The position numbers were made by a program, and so were the translations under genes. The notes under the pieces were generated by a model, which ran no database searches, was not told the origin of the DNA, and was given only the letters and a program-made list of their open reading frames with translations. Positions 55,008 to 64,000 of a DNA stretch of 64,000 nucleotides are shown in pieces (positions within the stretch are counted from its first letter, which is position 1; each line of letters begins with the position of its first letter). Source of the DNA: Cohnella cholangitidis (lineage in GTDB: Bacteria > Bacillota > Bacilli > Paenibacillales > Paenibacillaceae); NCBI RefSeq assembly GCF_014107495.1, contig NZ_CP041969.1, forward strand, positions 5,319,501 through 5,383,500, written 5' to 3'.

Positions 55008-56990
55008 ATGATCGCAAACGAATTTCTGTTCGGCGTTTGCTACTACCCTGAACATTGGGAGAAAAGCGACATCGACGAAGATTTACAGCGGATAAAGCAG
55101 TGCGGGATGAATGTAGTGAGATTAGGCGAATTCTCATGGCATTCCTTTGAACCAGAAGACAGTGTATACGACTTCTCCTTCCTGACAAAGATTGTGAAAA
55201 AATGCGCGGAGTATGGACTTGCTGTTATTCTCGGAACGCCGACCGCAGCGCCTCCCGCTTGGCTGATCCGGAAACATCCGGAAGCCCTTGCGGTAACTTT
55301 TGACAGGCAGGTTATGCAGCACGGCTCCAGAAGGTATACCAATTATACTGCGGAATCATTCCGGTCATATAGCCTTCGCATCGTTGAAAGAATGGCCGAA
55401 TGCTACAAGGATGAGCCTAACGTGATCGGGTGGCAGATCGATAACGAGTTCCATTGCCATATCCATGAAAGCTACGCGGATTCTGACTTCAAAGCTTTTC
55501 GCGAGTGGTTAAAGAGAAAATACGGTTCAATAATGCAAGTTAATAAGGCATGGGGAACGGTATTCTGGGGTCAAGGCTATAATTGTTGGGAGGAAGTTAA
55601 CGGCCCGCTACCAACTCCTGCGAAGATGAACCCGAGCATGTTGCTCGATTATAAGCGATTCCTCTCGGACATGACGATTGAATATGCCGGGATCCAGAGC
55701 GAAGCGTTACGGCGTATTACGCCCGATAAATTTATTACTCACAACGGGATTTTTAAGAATTTGGACTATGCGAAGCTAACGGAACTCACGTTAGATTTCC
55801 TTTCGTACGATTCATATCCTACATTCGGAGAAATGGAGAAGCGTGGTGCGGGGAGAGGTTGGAATCGACCGCTTTCCAAGGTGAGAGGAGTTTCCGATAA
55901 GTTTCTGGTGTTGGAACAGCAGACAGGTCCAGGAGGCCAGTTGACATATATGACCCCGGCTCCTGAGCCGGGGCAAATTCGCTTGTGGACATATCAATCC
56001 ATCGGGAATGGTGCGGTGGGAATCGTATATTTTCGCTGGCGGACCTGCACGGTCGGCGCCGAACAGCAGTGGCACGGCATCCTCGATTACGACAGTCTTC
56101 CGAATAGGCGTTACATGGAAGTTCAGCAGATCGGAGAGGAAATGAAGCGGATAGGTGCACTGCTGAAGCATGCTAAAGTTCGCAATCAAGCAGCATACCT
56201 CCTCGACTTCGACAACGAGCTGAACAGTACCGTCGAAACATATTTACAGGACATTGTCTCTGAGGAAGCGTCCGCATTATTCGCAGTCTGTGACACGAAC
56301 CAATTTGGCTTGGATTATATAAGCGATATCGACAGAATTGGAGACTATAAAGTTATCTTCTACTTGCATCCTTCTATTTCATCACCTATTGTCGCGGAAA
56401 AGCTTGCAGCTTTCGTTTCTGCAGGTGGAACACTCGTGATGGGAGCAAGGAGTGGTTACAAAACAGAATGGAATCACTGTCTCAGGCAACCGCTTCCGGG
56501 AGTCTTTCAAGCATTGGCCGGAGTTATGGTAGAGGAACATACCATCCTATCTAAAGACCATGAGCATAGGATCGATATTAACGGAGAGAGCATAATCCCC
56601 GAGAAATTTATCGAAATGCTATCACCAGTTGCTGCACGTCCAATTGCTTACTATACGTCGAGACATTATCAAGGAAAGCCAGCATTGACGGTCAACGAGA
56701 TAGGGAATGGGCGAACGATTTACTTCGGCAGCTATTTTAACCAAGCAAGTTTCCGCAAAGTACTTGATCTTGTAAGGAGCGAGTTGCCTGCGTCGCCTTT
56801 TATTCGCATTCCTGAAGAAGTTCAAATATCGAATATGACACACGAAGGCAAGTGGTACTACATGCTATTGAATTATGGAAACTCGGAAGCAAACCTCGAT
56901 TTGGGAGCAGCTTATACGGACCTGATTACGGGAGAAGAAATCAAGAATCGACTCCCGCCTTACGGCGTCGCGATTGTTGAAGTTCTGTGA
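55008..56990 (+). CDS. GH42 beta-galactosidase
   Basis: The 660-residue protein shows the GH42 hallmarks: GVCYYPEHW at the N-terminus, MNVVRLGEFSWHSFEPE, acid/base Glu147 in IGWQIDNEFHCH and nucleophile Glu303 in LVLEQQTGPGG. A trimerisation domain (residues about 395-590) and a beta-sandwich C-domain follow. It hydrolyses beta-D-galactosides or alpha-L-arabinopyranosides. There is no signal peptide. AGGAGG precedes ATG 55008. Confidence 0.95.
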   Translation: MIANEFLFGVCYYPEHWEKSDIDEDLQRIKQCGMNVVRLGEFSWHSFEPEDSVYDFSFLTKIVKKCAEYGLAVILGTPTAAPPAWLIRKHPEALAVTFDRQVMQHGSRRYTNYTAESFRSYSLRIVERMAECYKDEPNVIGWQIDNEFHCHIHESYADSDFKAFREWLKRKYGSIMQVNKAWGTVFWGQGYNCWEEVNGPLPTPAKMNPSMLLDYKRFLSDMTIEYAGIQSEALRRITPDKFITHNGIFKNLDYAKLTELTLDFLSYDSYPTFGEMEKRGAGRGWNRPLSKVRGVSDKFLVLEQQTGPGGQLTYMTPAPEPGQIRLWTYQSIGNGAVGIVYFRWRTCTVGAEQQWHGILDYDSLPNRRYMEVQQIGEEMKRIGALLKHAKVRNQAAYLLDFDNELNSTVETYLQDIVSEEASALFAVCDTNQFGLDYISDIDRIGDYKVIFYLHPSISSPIVAEKLAAFVSAGGTLVMGARSGYKTEWNHCLRQPLPGVFQALAGVMVEEHTILSKDHEHRIDINGESIIPEKFIEMLSPVAARPIAYYTSRHYQGKPALTVNEIGNGRTIYFGSYFNQASFRKVLDLVRSELPASPFIRIPEEVQISNMTHEGKWYYMLLNYGNSEANLDLGAAYTDLITGEEIKNRLPPYGVAIVEVL

Positions 56991-57011
56991 GTTGAAGGGA
57001 GAGTGCTAAAA

Positions 57012-58586
57012 ATGATTCAAAATCCAATACTTCGTGGCTTTAATCCAGACCCATCAATTGTTCGCGTCGCCGAAGACTATTATATAGCAACATCAACGTT
57101 CGAATGGTTTCCTGGTGTTCAAATCCACCATTCACGTGATTTGAAGAATTGGCGTTTGCTCACACATGTATTAACACGGCAATTGCAGCTTGATATGGTA
57201 GGTAACCCTGATTCGTGCGGCGTTTGGGCACCATGTTTAACATACGATGGCGGTCTGTTTTACTTAATCTATACGGACGTTAAAAGTCGTCTTGGCGCAT
57301 TTAAAGATACTCACAATTATTTGGTAACCTCAGAGAACATCGAGGGGCCATGGTCAGATTCGATCTATCTGAATAGCAGCGGTTTCGATCCGTCATTATT
57401 CCACGATGATGACGGTCGAAAGTGGTTAGTCAATATGTTGTGGGATTATCGTGCCAAGGGGCGTAAGACTTTTGCTGGTATTGTATTGCAAGAATACTGC
57501 GTGCGCCAAAAGAAATTGATCGGGAACAGAAAGAATATATTTCTGGGCACATCATTGCAAGTTACTGAAGGACCACATTTATATAAGCGTAACGGTTTCT
57601 ACTATTTAATGACGGCCGAGGGCGGGACAGAGTATGGTCATGCTGTAACGATGGCTCGCTCGAGTACGATAGATGGACCATATGAAATAGATCCGAAAAA
57701 TCCTATATTAACATCAGCAGGACATGAGGAATGGCCATTGCAGAAAGCAGGCCACGGCTGTCTAGTACAGACGCCAAATGACGAATGGGCAATGGTCCAC
57801 CTGGTTGGCAGGCCAATTAAAGACAAAAAGTGTGTCCTTGGCAGGGAAACGGCTATTCAGCGAATGGAATGGACTAATGAAGGTTGGCTACAGATCGAGG
57901 GTGGAGGTAATACTCCGCATCTCGATATACAAGAATTTAAATTAGATGAGCAATCATTTCCAAAAGAGCCTGAGATAGATCATTTTAACAGCCCTACACT
58001 AAACATTCATTGGAGCTCGCTGAGAGTTCCACCTGATTCCACATGGGTTTCGCTTACTGAACGGCAGGGCTATCTTCGAATCCGAGGCAGGGAATCCTTA
58101 AGCTCGTTGCATAGGCAAAGCCTGATTGGACGGAGACAACAATCAATTTACTGTGAGGCAGAAACAGAATTGGAATTTGAGCCCGAGCATTTTCAACAAA
58201 TGGCGGGCATGATCTTGTACTATGACACCAAGGATTATGTATATTTGCGAATAAGCCGTGACGAGAGGTTAGGTAAATTTTTAGGTATTGTACGTTCTGT
58301 AAATGGCGTTATCGAGAGCTTATCAGATTCTGAGGTTTCAATTGATGGCACAATGCGATGTAGGCTCAAAGTAGTCATTGAGGCTGAGTATGCTCAATTT
58401 TATTATTCGTTAGACGATCGTGAGTGGCACCAAATCGGTTCAAAACTTGATATTTTACACTTGTCAGATGAATCGAAGATTGCACTTCGTTTTACGGGTA
58501 ATTTTATCGGTTTATGCGCACAAGACTTAAGTGGAACGCGTAAGCACGTAGATTTTGACTACTTTAGGTATACGGAGTTAGATTGA
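57012..58586 (+). CDS. GH43 beta-xylosidase / alpha-L-arabinofuranosidase family protein
   Basis: ATG 57012, nine bases after AAGGGAG, is preferred to GTG 57003; 524 residues. The five-bladed propeller carries base Asp13 (GFNPDPS), Asp126 (SGFDPSLF) and acid Glu186 (VTEGPHLY). A C-terminal concanavalin-like domain (from about residue 320) matches the GH43_C2 type of beta-xylosidases. There is no signal peptide. It follows the GH42 closely and is probably cotranscribed. Confidence 0.92.
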   Translation: MIQNPILRGFNPDPSIVRVAEDYYIATSTFEWFPGVQIHHSRDLKNWRLLTHVLTRQLQLDMVGNPDSCGVWAPCLTYDGGLFYLIYTDVKSRLGAFKDTHNYLVTSENIEGPWSDSIYLNSSGFDPSLFHDDDGRKWLVNMLWDYRAKGRKTFAGIVLQEYCVRQKKLIGNRKNIFLGTSLQVTEGPHLYKRNGFYYLMTAEGGTEYGHAVTMARSSTIDGPYEIDPKNPILTSAGHEEWPLQKAGHGCLVQTPNDEWAMVHLVGRPIKDKKCVLGRETAIQRMEWTNEGWLQIEGGGNTPHLDIQEFKLDEQSFPKEPEIDHFNSPTLNIHWSSLRVPPDSTWVSLTERQGYLRIRGRESLSSLHRQSLIGRRQQSIYCEAETELEFEPEHFQQMAGMILYYDTKDYVYLRISRDERLGKFLGIVRSVNGVIESLSDSEVSIDGTMRCRLKVVIEAEYAQFYYSLDDREWHQIGSKLDILHLSDESKIALRFTGNFIGLCAQDLSGTRKHVDFDYFRYTELD

Positions 58587-58640
58587 TCACTGTTTATATT
58601 TTGAGTGAGGCTGTTCGGCAGAGAACCAAGGAGGATATGT

Positions 58641-61187
58641 ATGAATCAAAAAAAACTTACTGAACTGGATTTAAAGGGGTACGGACGGTTTCTTGAAGAA
58701 GAAAAGGCTGGTTTCGAGCTCAATTCCATCCATACACCGACATCGTGGGATTATATTTATCAAAACCGGAAATTGCTTCTACGTGTAGATCAATACGGTT
58801 TATCCTATGCTGCTGCACATCCACCTGTCGATATTGTTATGATGATGCGCGACCGATTCCAAAAACATTCCGTCTGGATGACTTGGTATCAGTCGGAACA
58901 ATTCACCTCCCCATTTAACAACTTTTACTATCCAAATCAAGGAAGTCCATTGAATGAACCGAGTCATCATGCCGTGCGATTTACCCCTTCCGCAGCCATT
59001 TATACTGTCGAGAACGAGGGCTTGCGATCAATAACGGAAGTGTTCGTACCGAAAGATGATGCTGCAATCTGCCAACGGATTACTCTGACGAATTTGAGAA
59101 ACGAACCTTTGAAGCTATCAGCCACTCCTGTGTTGCGTCATGCAACGATGTGGGCCAAGAGAGATCCGTGGGATAAGCCCGAGTGGTACATTAAAACCGC
59201 GTTCCATAAAGATTTGAAGCGAAAAATCGCCGGATTTTCGGTTTATGTTACGAGTCCAGTCTGCGATATTTCCAAACGAAGGGGAGCGGTTTTCTGGTCT
59301 GATATGGAGGGGCTGTCCGGTGGAGAAGTTAGTTATGACAAGTTTGTGGGAAAAGGCACTTTTGATAAGCCGGAATCTGTTTACAACGGAAAACTCGAAC
59401 TTAACCTAGAAAAAGCGACACAGTGGGGGGAATTGTCCGAAGATAACCACATTTTTGCATACCCCCCCGTTTGCGCGCTCCAATACGATTATGTTCTGCA
59501 ACCTGGAGAGTCCCGGAGTTTCCAACAGGTGTTCGCTTGGATTCCGTTGACGGACGAAGGTCTCCTTCCATCTGCAGACGAAGCCGGACATTATGCCAAA
59601 TACGTAAACGCAAAAGGGTTCGAAGAAGCACTGGCAAAGACTCGGGAAGAAAAGGATCAATTGATGTCGTTGCGCAGTATCCAAACTCCCGACGAAGCTT
59701 TGAATCAATATGCCAACGAATGGCTGCCTCTTCAATTGGATTGGGTTTGTTCCCTAGATAGAGGATGGCCTACAGGTATGAGAGGTGGGAGAGATGCGGC
59801 GCAAGACTTTACCGCCATGGTAGAACAAGATCCCGAGTATACTCGTCAATTGATTCTTACCGAGCTTTCGTGCCAAAGAATGGATGGTTGGATTCCTAGG
59901 CATTTCTCCGCTCAAGGTCATGAGGGCAAAGAACGTGATACACGATATACCGTTGATGCCGGCGCATGCATGACAGAACTGATTTATCGGTATTTATCCT
60001 ATACTAAAGACTTCAAGTTGCTGGAAGAAGAGCTTCCTTGGTTGGATCAACCGGCAGGAAAGAAGAATTCAGTATTAGTCCATGTGCTGTTACTAGTGGA
60101 GTATTATTTGAACGAAGTCAATATTGGCGAACATGGTCTTTGTAAGCTGCATGAAGGCGGTTGGTTAGATACAGCAAATCGACTTGGTATTAATGGGCGT
60201 GGCGAGGATGTCATGCTGACAGGACAAGTGATCGTCGCTCTTCAACAGACAATGGAAATGGTTGAACATTTCTCCGCGGTAGGTTTGATGGATAGCGCTC
60301 AAGCAAAGACTTATATTCGAAAATATACGACAAGTCGAAATCTTTTCATTCAGGGAATCCGTAGTCATGCTTATAATTTTGACGGATATTTTAATGGTTA
60401 TTTCAAGGATGACGGTGATTGGTTATTCAGCCCCATGGATCAGGACGGGCAACGTCGGATATATGGACCAGCAAATTACTGGTCTATTATATCGGGTGCA
60501 GCTACGAAAGAAATGGCACAATCCTGTATGAAGACGATCGAACAGCTTCGATGTCCGGATGGCTATCGTCTTATGACTCCGCCTTTCGTTTATAGTACTA
60601 TCCCCCACGTTGGTAGAATGGCCTCTGGCGATTCTCCCGCCGGACGTTCCGAGCATGGGAATCCTTATAATCATGGTAGTCATGGATTTTTAGCGAGGGC
60701 TTTCGCAGTGATGGGTGACGGGGATGGCGTACGGGAAGCGTTGGATTGCCTTTTACCATATAACCAAGAGCGACATCCTGTTGATCGGGCAATGACCGCA
60801 CCGTATGCGATAGTAAATGTATGGGAGGATATCCCGCGATATAAAGGACGAGGTAAAGATACATTCTTAACCGGAAGTACGGGATACGGAATGCGTATCG
60901 TTTATGAGTGGATGTTGGGAATTCGTCCTGTCCTCTCGGGAATTGTCGTAGATCCTTGCCTACCTAAGGAGTTCGACCGTTGTTCAGCACAATTCCGTTA
61001 TTTGGGCAAAAATGTACGTTTATTAATCGAGCGTAAGTCGGATCGCTGTGCAGGTGTGTCTCAAATGATTGTTGGAGATAAATCCGTTGAAAGCAGTACG
61101 ATGGATCCATTCAGCGGAAGGAAAGTATTCGTCGCGCCAGATTCTTTGTTTTCGGATGACGTAATTGAGATTAAAGTGATCATTTAA
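58641..61187 (+). CDS. GH94-like glycoside phosphorylase
   Basis: ATG 58641 directly follows AAGGAGG; an upstream GTG (58605) lacks a site. The 848 residues have an N-terminal beta-sandwich (SWDYIYQNRKLLLRVDQYG), then an (alpha/alpha)6 barrel with WPTGMRGGRDAAQDF, GGWLDTANRLG and RVDP-like ends GMRIVYEWMLGIRPVLSGIVVDPCLP. This resembles the cellobiose/chitobiose phosphorylase family GH94, which splits disaccharides with phosphate to a sugar-1-phosphate. The usual GDWND motif reads GGWLDTAN, so the specificity is probably different. No signal peptide. Confidence 0.75.
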   Translation: MNQKKLTELDLKGYGRFLEEEKAGFELNSIHTPTSWDYIYQNRKLLLRVDQYGLSYAAAHPPVDIVMMMRDRFQKHSVWMTWYQSEQFTSPFNNFYYPNQGSPLNEPSHHAVRFTPSAAIYTVENEGLRSITEVFVPKDDAAICQRITLTNLRNEPLKLSATPVLRHATMWAKRDPWDKPEWYIKTAFHKDLKRKIAGFSVYVTSPVCDISKRRGAVFWSDMEGLSGGEVSYDKFVGKGTFDKPESVYNGKLELNLEKATQWGELSEDNHIFAYPPVCALQYDYVLQPGESRSFQQVFAWIPLTDEGLLPSADEAGHYAKYVNAKGFEEALAKTREEKDQLMSLRSIQTPDEALNQYANEWLPLQLDWVCSLDRGWPTGMRGGRDAAQDFTAMVEQDPEYTRQLILTELSCQRMDGWIPRHFSAQGHEGKERDTRYTVDAGACMTELIYRYLSYTKDFKLLEEELPWLDQPAGKKNSVLVHVLLLVEYYLNEVNIGEHGLCKLHEGGWLDTANRLGINGRGEDVMLTGQVIVALQQTMEMVEHFSAVGLMDSAQAKTYIRKYTTSRNLFIQGIRSHAYNFDGYFNGYFKDDGDWLFSPMDQDGQRRIYGPANYWSIISGAATKEMAQSCMKTIEQLRCPDGYRLMTPPFVYSTIPHVGRMASGDSPAGRSEHGNPYNHGSHGFLARAFAVMGDGDGVREALDCLLPYNQERHPVDRAMTAPYAIVNVWEDIPRYKGRGKDTFLTGSTGYGMRIVYEWMLGIRPVLSGIVVDPCLPKEFDRCSAQFRYLGKNVRLLIERKSDRCAGVSQMIVGDKSVESSTMDPFSGRKVFVAPDSLFSDDVIEIKVII

Positions 61188-61218
61188 TGCCGATCATGTA
61201 ACCCAAAGGAGGGGTGGC

Positions 61219-62043
61219 ATGCTGGAGAAGTATGGCCGACTTCAGGAAATTCTGAGAGAAATGGATTCTGTCGTAGTTGCGTTCTCGGGAGGCGTCGACA
61301 GCACATTTTTGCTGTATGCTGCTTTGGATTCACTTGGCAAGGAACGCGTGTTAGCCGTAACGGCGGATTCGGAAACTTACCCGACCGAAGAACTTGAGGA
61401 AGCTCGCAGGCTGGCATCGGAGCTTGGAGCGAATCATGCGGTAATCGAGACCTCCGAGTTGAGTATACCCGGTTATCGGGAGAATGATCGGAACCGCTGC
61501 TATTTCTGTAAACAAAGTCTATTCGAGCATTTGGAACCGTTTATTCATGATGGAAAATATAAGCAAATAGTATACGGGCTCATAGCCGACGATATTAACG
61601 AATTTAGGCCTGGCGTCAAAGCTGCCCGAGAGAAAGGGGTTCGCGGACCCCTCCAAGAAGCAGGTTTGCTCAAGGAAGAAATTCGGATGCTAGCCCGTGA
61701 AGCCGGACTATCCGTATGGGATAAACCGTCGTTCGCTTGCCTTTCGTCCCGGATTGCATATGGAGAAACGATCACCATCGAGAAGTTGGATCGTGTCGGA
61801 GAATCTGAGCGCTATCTTCGTTCACTTGGGCTTCGTCAGGTTAGGGTTCGATCTCATGACGATATCGCTAGAATCGAAGTCGAGATTGCCGACATGGTAT
61901 CGATCGTTCAAAATGCAGAGAAAATTACGGAGAAATTGAAATCGATTGGTTATTTGTATGTAGCGATGGATCTCGCCGGTTACAGAAGCGGAAGTATGAA
62001 CCGAGTATTAGAGCGAGAGGGTCTTACAGATGCAAAGCTTTGA
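61219..62043 (+). CDS. larE: ATP-dependent sacrificial sulfur transferase LarE
   Basis: The 274-residue PP-loop protein has the ATP motif FSGGVDS (residues 22-28), RNRCYFCKQSLF and DKPSFACLSSRIAYGE. Cys174 in the last motif corresponds to the family's sacrificial Cys that donates sulfur to the pyridinium dicarboxylate intermediate. It acts after LarB in making the nickel-pincer nucleotide. AAAGGAGGGG precedes ATG 61219, and its end overlaps larB. Confidence 0.95.
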   Translation: MLEKYGRLQEILREMDSVVVAFSGGVDSTFLLYAALDSLGKERVLAVTADSETYPTEELEEARRLASELGANHAVIETSELSIPGYRENDRNRCYFCKQSLFEHLEPFIHDGKYKQIVYGLIADDINEFRPGVKAAREKGVRGPLQEAGLLKEEIRMLAREAGLSVWDKPSFACLSSRIAYGETITIEKLDRVGESERYLRSLGLRQVRVRSHDDIARIEVEIADMVSIVQNAEKITEKLKSIGYLYVAMDLAGYRSGSMNRVLEREGLTDAKL

Positions 62044-62710
62044 AGAGATGGATTTTTGCAAGTTGGATGTAGCGCGCGAACATAGAACCGGGTTCCCGGA
62101 AGTCGTGTTTGGACTTGGCAAGACCGTGGAGCAAGTAGAGGCGATTTTCACTCGACTCGTTGACATTCATGGAAGAGCTTTAGTGACTAGAGCGACCGAA
62201 GAAATGGCCGAACAAGTGAAGAAGGTGTTTCCGGAAGCGAAGTACGATAACGTCGCTAGATTGCTCTTTTACGGAACCGCTACTCGTAGGCTATCTGGTA
62301 AGGTAGCCGTATTAACAGGCGGTACTTCCGATATTCCTGTCGCGGAAGAAGCGGCAGGAACTGCCGAATGGATGGGATGCGAAGTGGATCGCATCTATGA
62401 CGTCGGAGTTGCCGGGATCGATCGTCTAATGGCACATAAAGATCGCATTCGTGAAGCGTCCGTTGTCATCGCGGTCGCCGGAATGGAAGGCGCCCTTGCT
62501 AGTGTTATCGGCGGACTCGTTCGCAGGCCGGTTATCGGGGTTCCGACCTCCATTGGTTATGGAGCCAATCTCCAAGGGTTGACGACGATGATGGCGATGA
62601 TGACGTCCTGTGCATCAGGAGTAACTGTCGTAAACATCGATAACGGATTCGGAGCGGCCTATCATGCCGCGTCCATTCTTCAACTCGTAATGGAGGCGTA
62701 TATGAAATGA
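62030..62710 (+). CDS. larB: nickel-pincer nucleotide biosynthesis protein LarB
   Basis: The 226-residue protein has the PurE/AIR carboxylase-like C-domain (GKVAVLTGGTSDIPVAEEAAGTAEWMG, VIGVPTSIGYGANLQGLTTMMAMMTSCASG) after an N-terminal EHRTGFPEVVFGLGKT. LarB carboxylates and hydrolyses nicotinic acid adenine dinucleotide, the first step of the cofactor pathway. It overlaps larE by 14 bases and larC by four. Confidence 0.96.
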   Translation: MQSFEEMDFCKLDVAREHRTGFPEVVFGLGKTVEQVEAIFTRLVDIHGRALVTRATEEMAEQVKKVFPEAKYDNVARLLFYGTATRRLSGKVAVLTGGTSDIPVAEEAAGTAEWMGCEVDRIYDVGVAGIDRLMAHKDRIREASVVIAVAGMEGALASVIGGLVRRPVIGVPTSIGYGANLQGLTTMMAMMTSCASGVTVVNIDNGFGAAYHAASILQLVMEAYMK

Positions 62711-63981
62711 CGACACTCTACTTGGATTGCATATCGGGAATCGCTGGTGACATGGCGTTGTCTGCTCTCGTAGACTTGGGAGCGGACCCGGATTATATTC
62801 GCCGTCATTTATCGGAACTGCCGATCGATCCGTTTACGATGGAATTCGTGCCGGCTATCCGTAGAGGAATCTCGGCAAAGTGGCTCAAACTTAGCTTTAA
62901 GGATGATGTAAGACAGCACAATCACCATCAACAAGAACATGACCATCATCATGATCATCATCATCATCATGATCATCACGATGAAGATGGCCTCGATCAT
63001 GGACATTCTCATGAGCATCGCAAAGCTTCGGAGATATTGCACATGATCGAGCGTTCCAATCTGCCGCCAAGAGTCAAAGCTCGAAGCTTAGCCATTTTCA
63101 AGGTCATCGCGCAAGCCGAAGGGAAAATCCACGGAATGGATCCTTCGGAAGTCCATTTCCATGAGGTCGGTGCCATGGATTCCATATTGGACATCATCGG
63201 GGTGTGCTTGGCTTTGGAGAATCTGCGCGTAGATGAGATCATCGTTTCTCCGGTTCCGGTTGGTTCCGGCCGGATGAGGATGGCACATGGAGTGTACCCG
63301 ATTCCAGCACCGGCCACTGCGGAAATCATGATTGGTGTTCCTGTCTCTTCCTTTACGGCTCAGGGAGAACTTACAACGCCGACAGGAGCTGGTATCGTTA
63401 AAGCGCTCGCGACATGTTTCGGTCCGTTGCCCGGTGGAACGATCGAGCGGATCGGTTATGGAGCAGGGACTAAGGATTTCGAGCATCCGAATGTGTTACG
63501 GGCCATGCTGATTCAGCTAGGGACAGTGTCATCCATTTCCTCTGAGACGATTACGGTATTGGAAACCCAAGTAGACGACACACCTGGAGAGACGCTCGGT
63601 TATCTTATGGAGCGATTGCTTACTGACGGCGCACTAGATGTGTATTATACGCCAGTATATATGAAGAAGAATCGACCTGGTGTTCTCATTACGGTTTTGT
63701 GTGAAAAGAATGAATATATAAAGTTCGAAAATCTGCTGCTTCGTGAAACATCCACATTCGGAGTCCGTCGGAGCGACATGAAGCGGACTGCCTTAAATCG
63801 GGAATGGTCGGAAGTAGAAACCCCCTATGGAACGATTCGCGTCAAGCACGCTTATGCGGGGACTGAAAGGCTTCATTCATCCCCTGAATTCGAGGATGCA
63901 GCAAAGGTCGCTCGTGCTTCAGGCGTTTCGCTGGAAAAGGTATACCGGGAAGTGTTGAATAGGTTAAATCATCAGGAGTGA
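62707..63981 (+). CDS. larC: nickel insertion protein LarC, fused single frame
   Basis: The 424-residue protein starts at ATG 62707 inside the larB stop. It has LYLDCISGIAGDM at the N-terminus, a strongly His-rich stretch at residues 71-104 (18 His), KVHFHEVGAMDSI-type sequence (VHFHEVGAMDS), GELTTPTGAGI and the C-domain VLETQVDDTPGETLGYLMERL. LarC inserts nickel with CTP to finish the cofactor. In Lactobacillus plantarum larC is made through a programmed frameshift between two frames; here it is continuous. Confidence 0.96.
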   Translation: MTTLYLDCISGIAGDMALSALVDLGADPDYIRRHLSELPIDPFTMEFVPAIRRGISAKWLKLSFKDDVRQHNHHQQEHDHHHDHHHHHDHHDEDGLDHGHSHEHRKASEILHMIERSNLPPRVKARSLAIFKVIAQAEGKIHGMDPSEVHFHEVGAMDSILDIIGVCLALENLRVDEIIVSPVPVGSGRMRMAHGVYPIPAPATAEIMIGVPVSSFTAQGELTTPTGAGIVKALATCFGPLPGGTIERIGYGAGTKDFEHPNVLRAMLIQLGTVSSISSETITVLETQVDDTPGETLGYLMERLLTDGALDVYYTPVYMKKNRPGVLITVLCEKNEYIKFENLLLRETSTFGVRRSDMKRTALNREWSEVETPYGTIRVKHAYAGTERLHSSPEFEDAAKVARASGVSLEKVYREVLNRLNHQE

Positions 63982-63987
63982 TAGAGA

Positions 63988-64000
63988 ATGGAATTTGCCG
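63988..64000 (+). CDS. start of next gene, cut by window end
   Basis: AGGAG at 63974-63978 lies nine bases before ATG 63988, and the visible codons read MEFA. Too little is present to identify the product; position suggests it belongs to the lar operon. Confidence 0.5.

Noticed and set aside
62707..63981. Frameshift between LarC1 and LarC2 parts
   Set aside because: Looked for because lactobacilli have it; here one frame runs from the N-terminal to the C-terminal motifs without a stop.

Overview
The window looks like chromosomal DNA of a spore-forming Gram-positive bacterium of the Paenibacillaceae (Paenibacillus/Cohnella type). The basis is the Bacillus-type YqzE, YqhG and YqhH homologues, a long class II ribonucleotide reductase, YesM/YesN two-component pairs, LplB/YtcP-type sugar importers without their own ATPase, and strong GGAGG ribosome-binding sites with frequent TTG/GTG starts. 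Assignment to genus is inference. No rRNA, tRNA, CRISPR array or insertion sequence was recognised.

Region 1 (1-7498) is the 3' part of a biosynthetic operon related to the petrobactin asb genes. It holds a partial acyl carrier protein, a short adenylate-forming ligase, an AsbE/BtrH-like transferase, an AsbF-like 3-dehydroshikimate dehydratase broken by one missing base in a G run, a SAM methyltransferase, a BtrH-like protein fused to a discoidin-like domain, a third BtrH-like protein, a second carrier protein and an Sfp-type phosphopantetheinyl transferase. The most economical reading is a 3,4-dihydroxybenzoate-derived product assembled on carrier proteins by cysteine-type acyltransferases. 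It is not simply petrobactin.

Region 2 (7584-16224) is housekeeping: a divergent polysaccharide deacetylase, a cell-wall amidase, YqzE, a secreted protein, YqhG, the SNF2 helicase YqhH, and nrdJ preceded by two probable NrdR boxes.

Region 3 (about 16.3-61.2 kb) is visibly more AT-rich and is a large carbohydrate-utilisation island. It has three regulatory units: an AraC regulator with a GH78-like enzyme, and two complete YesM/YesN two-component systems, each near its own solute-binding lipoprotein and permease pair. Ten glycoside hydrolase or phosphorylase loci (GH78 x2, GH35/DUF5597, GH3 x2, GH50-like, GH106-like, GH42, GH43, GH94-like) all lack signal peptides, so oligosaccharides are probably imported and cut inside the cell. 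Five promoters carry two families of 22-bp-spaced direct repeats at fixed distances from the -10 box; these are probably the operators of the two response regulators. The island also holds a secreted FMN-binding-like protein with an NPKTG sorting signal next to its own class B sortase.

Region 4 (61.2-64 kb) is larE-larB-larC, for the nickel-pincer nucleotide cofactor of lactate racemase-type enzymes. LarC is one unbroken reading frame with a His-rich insert. The next gene is cut off by the window end.
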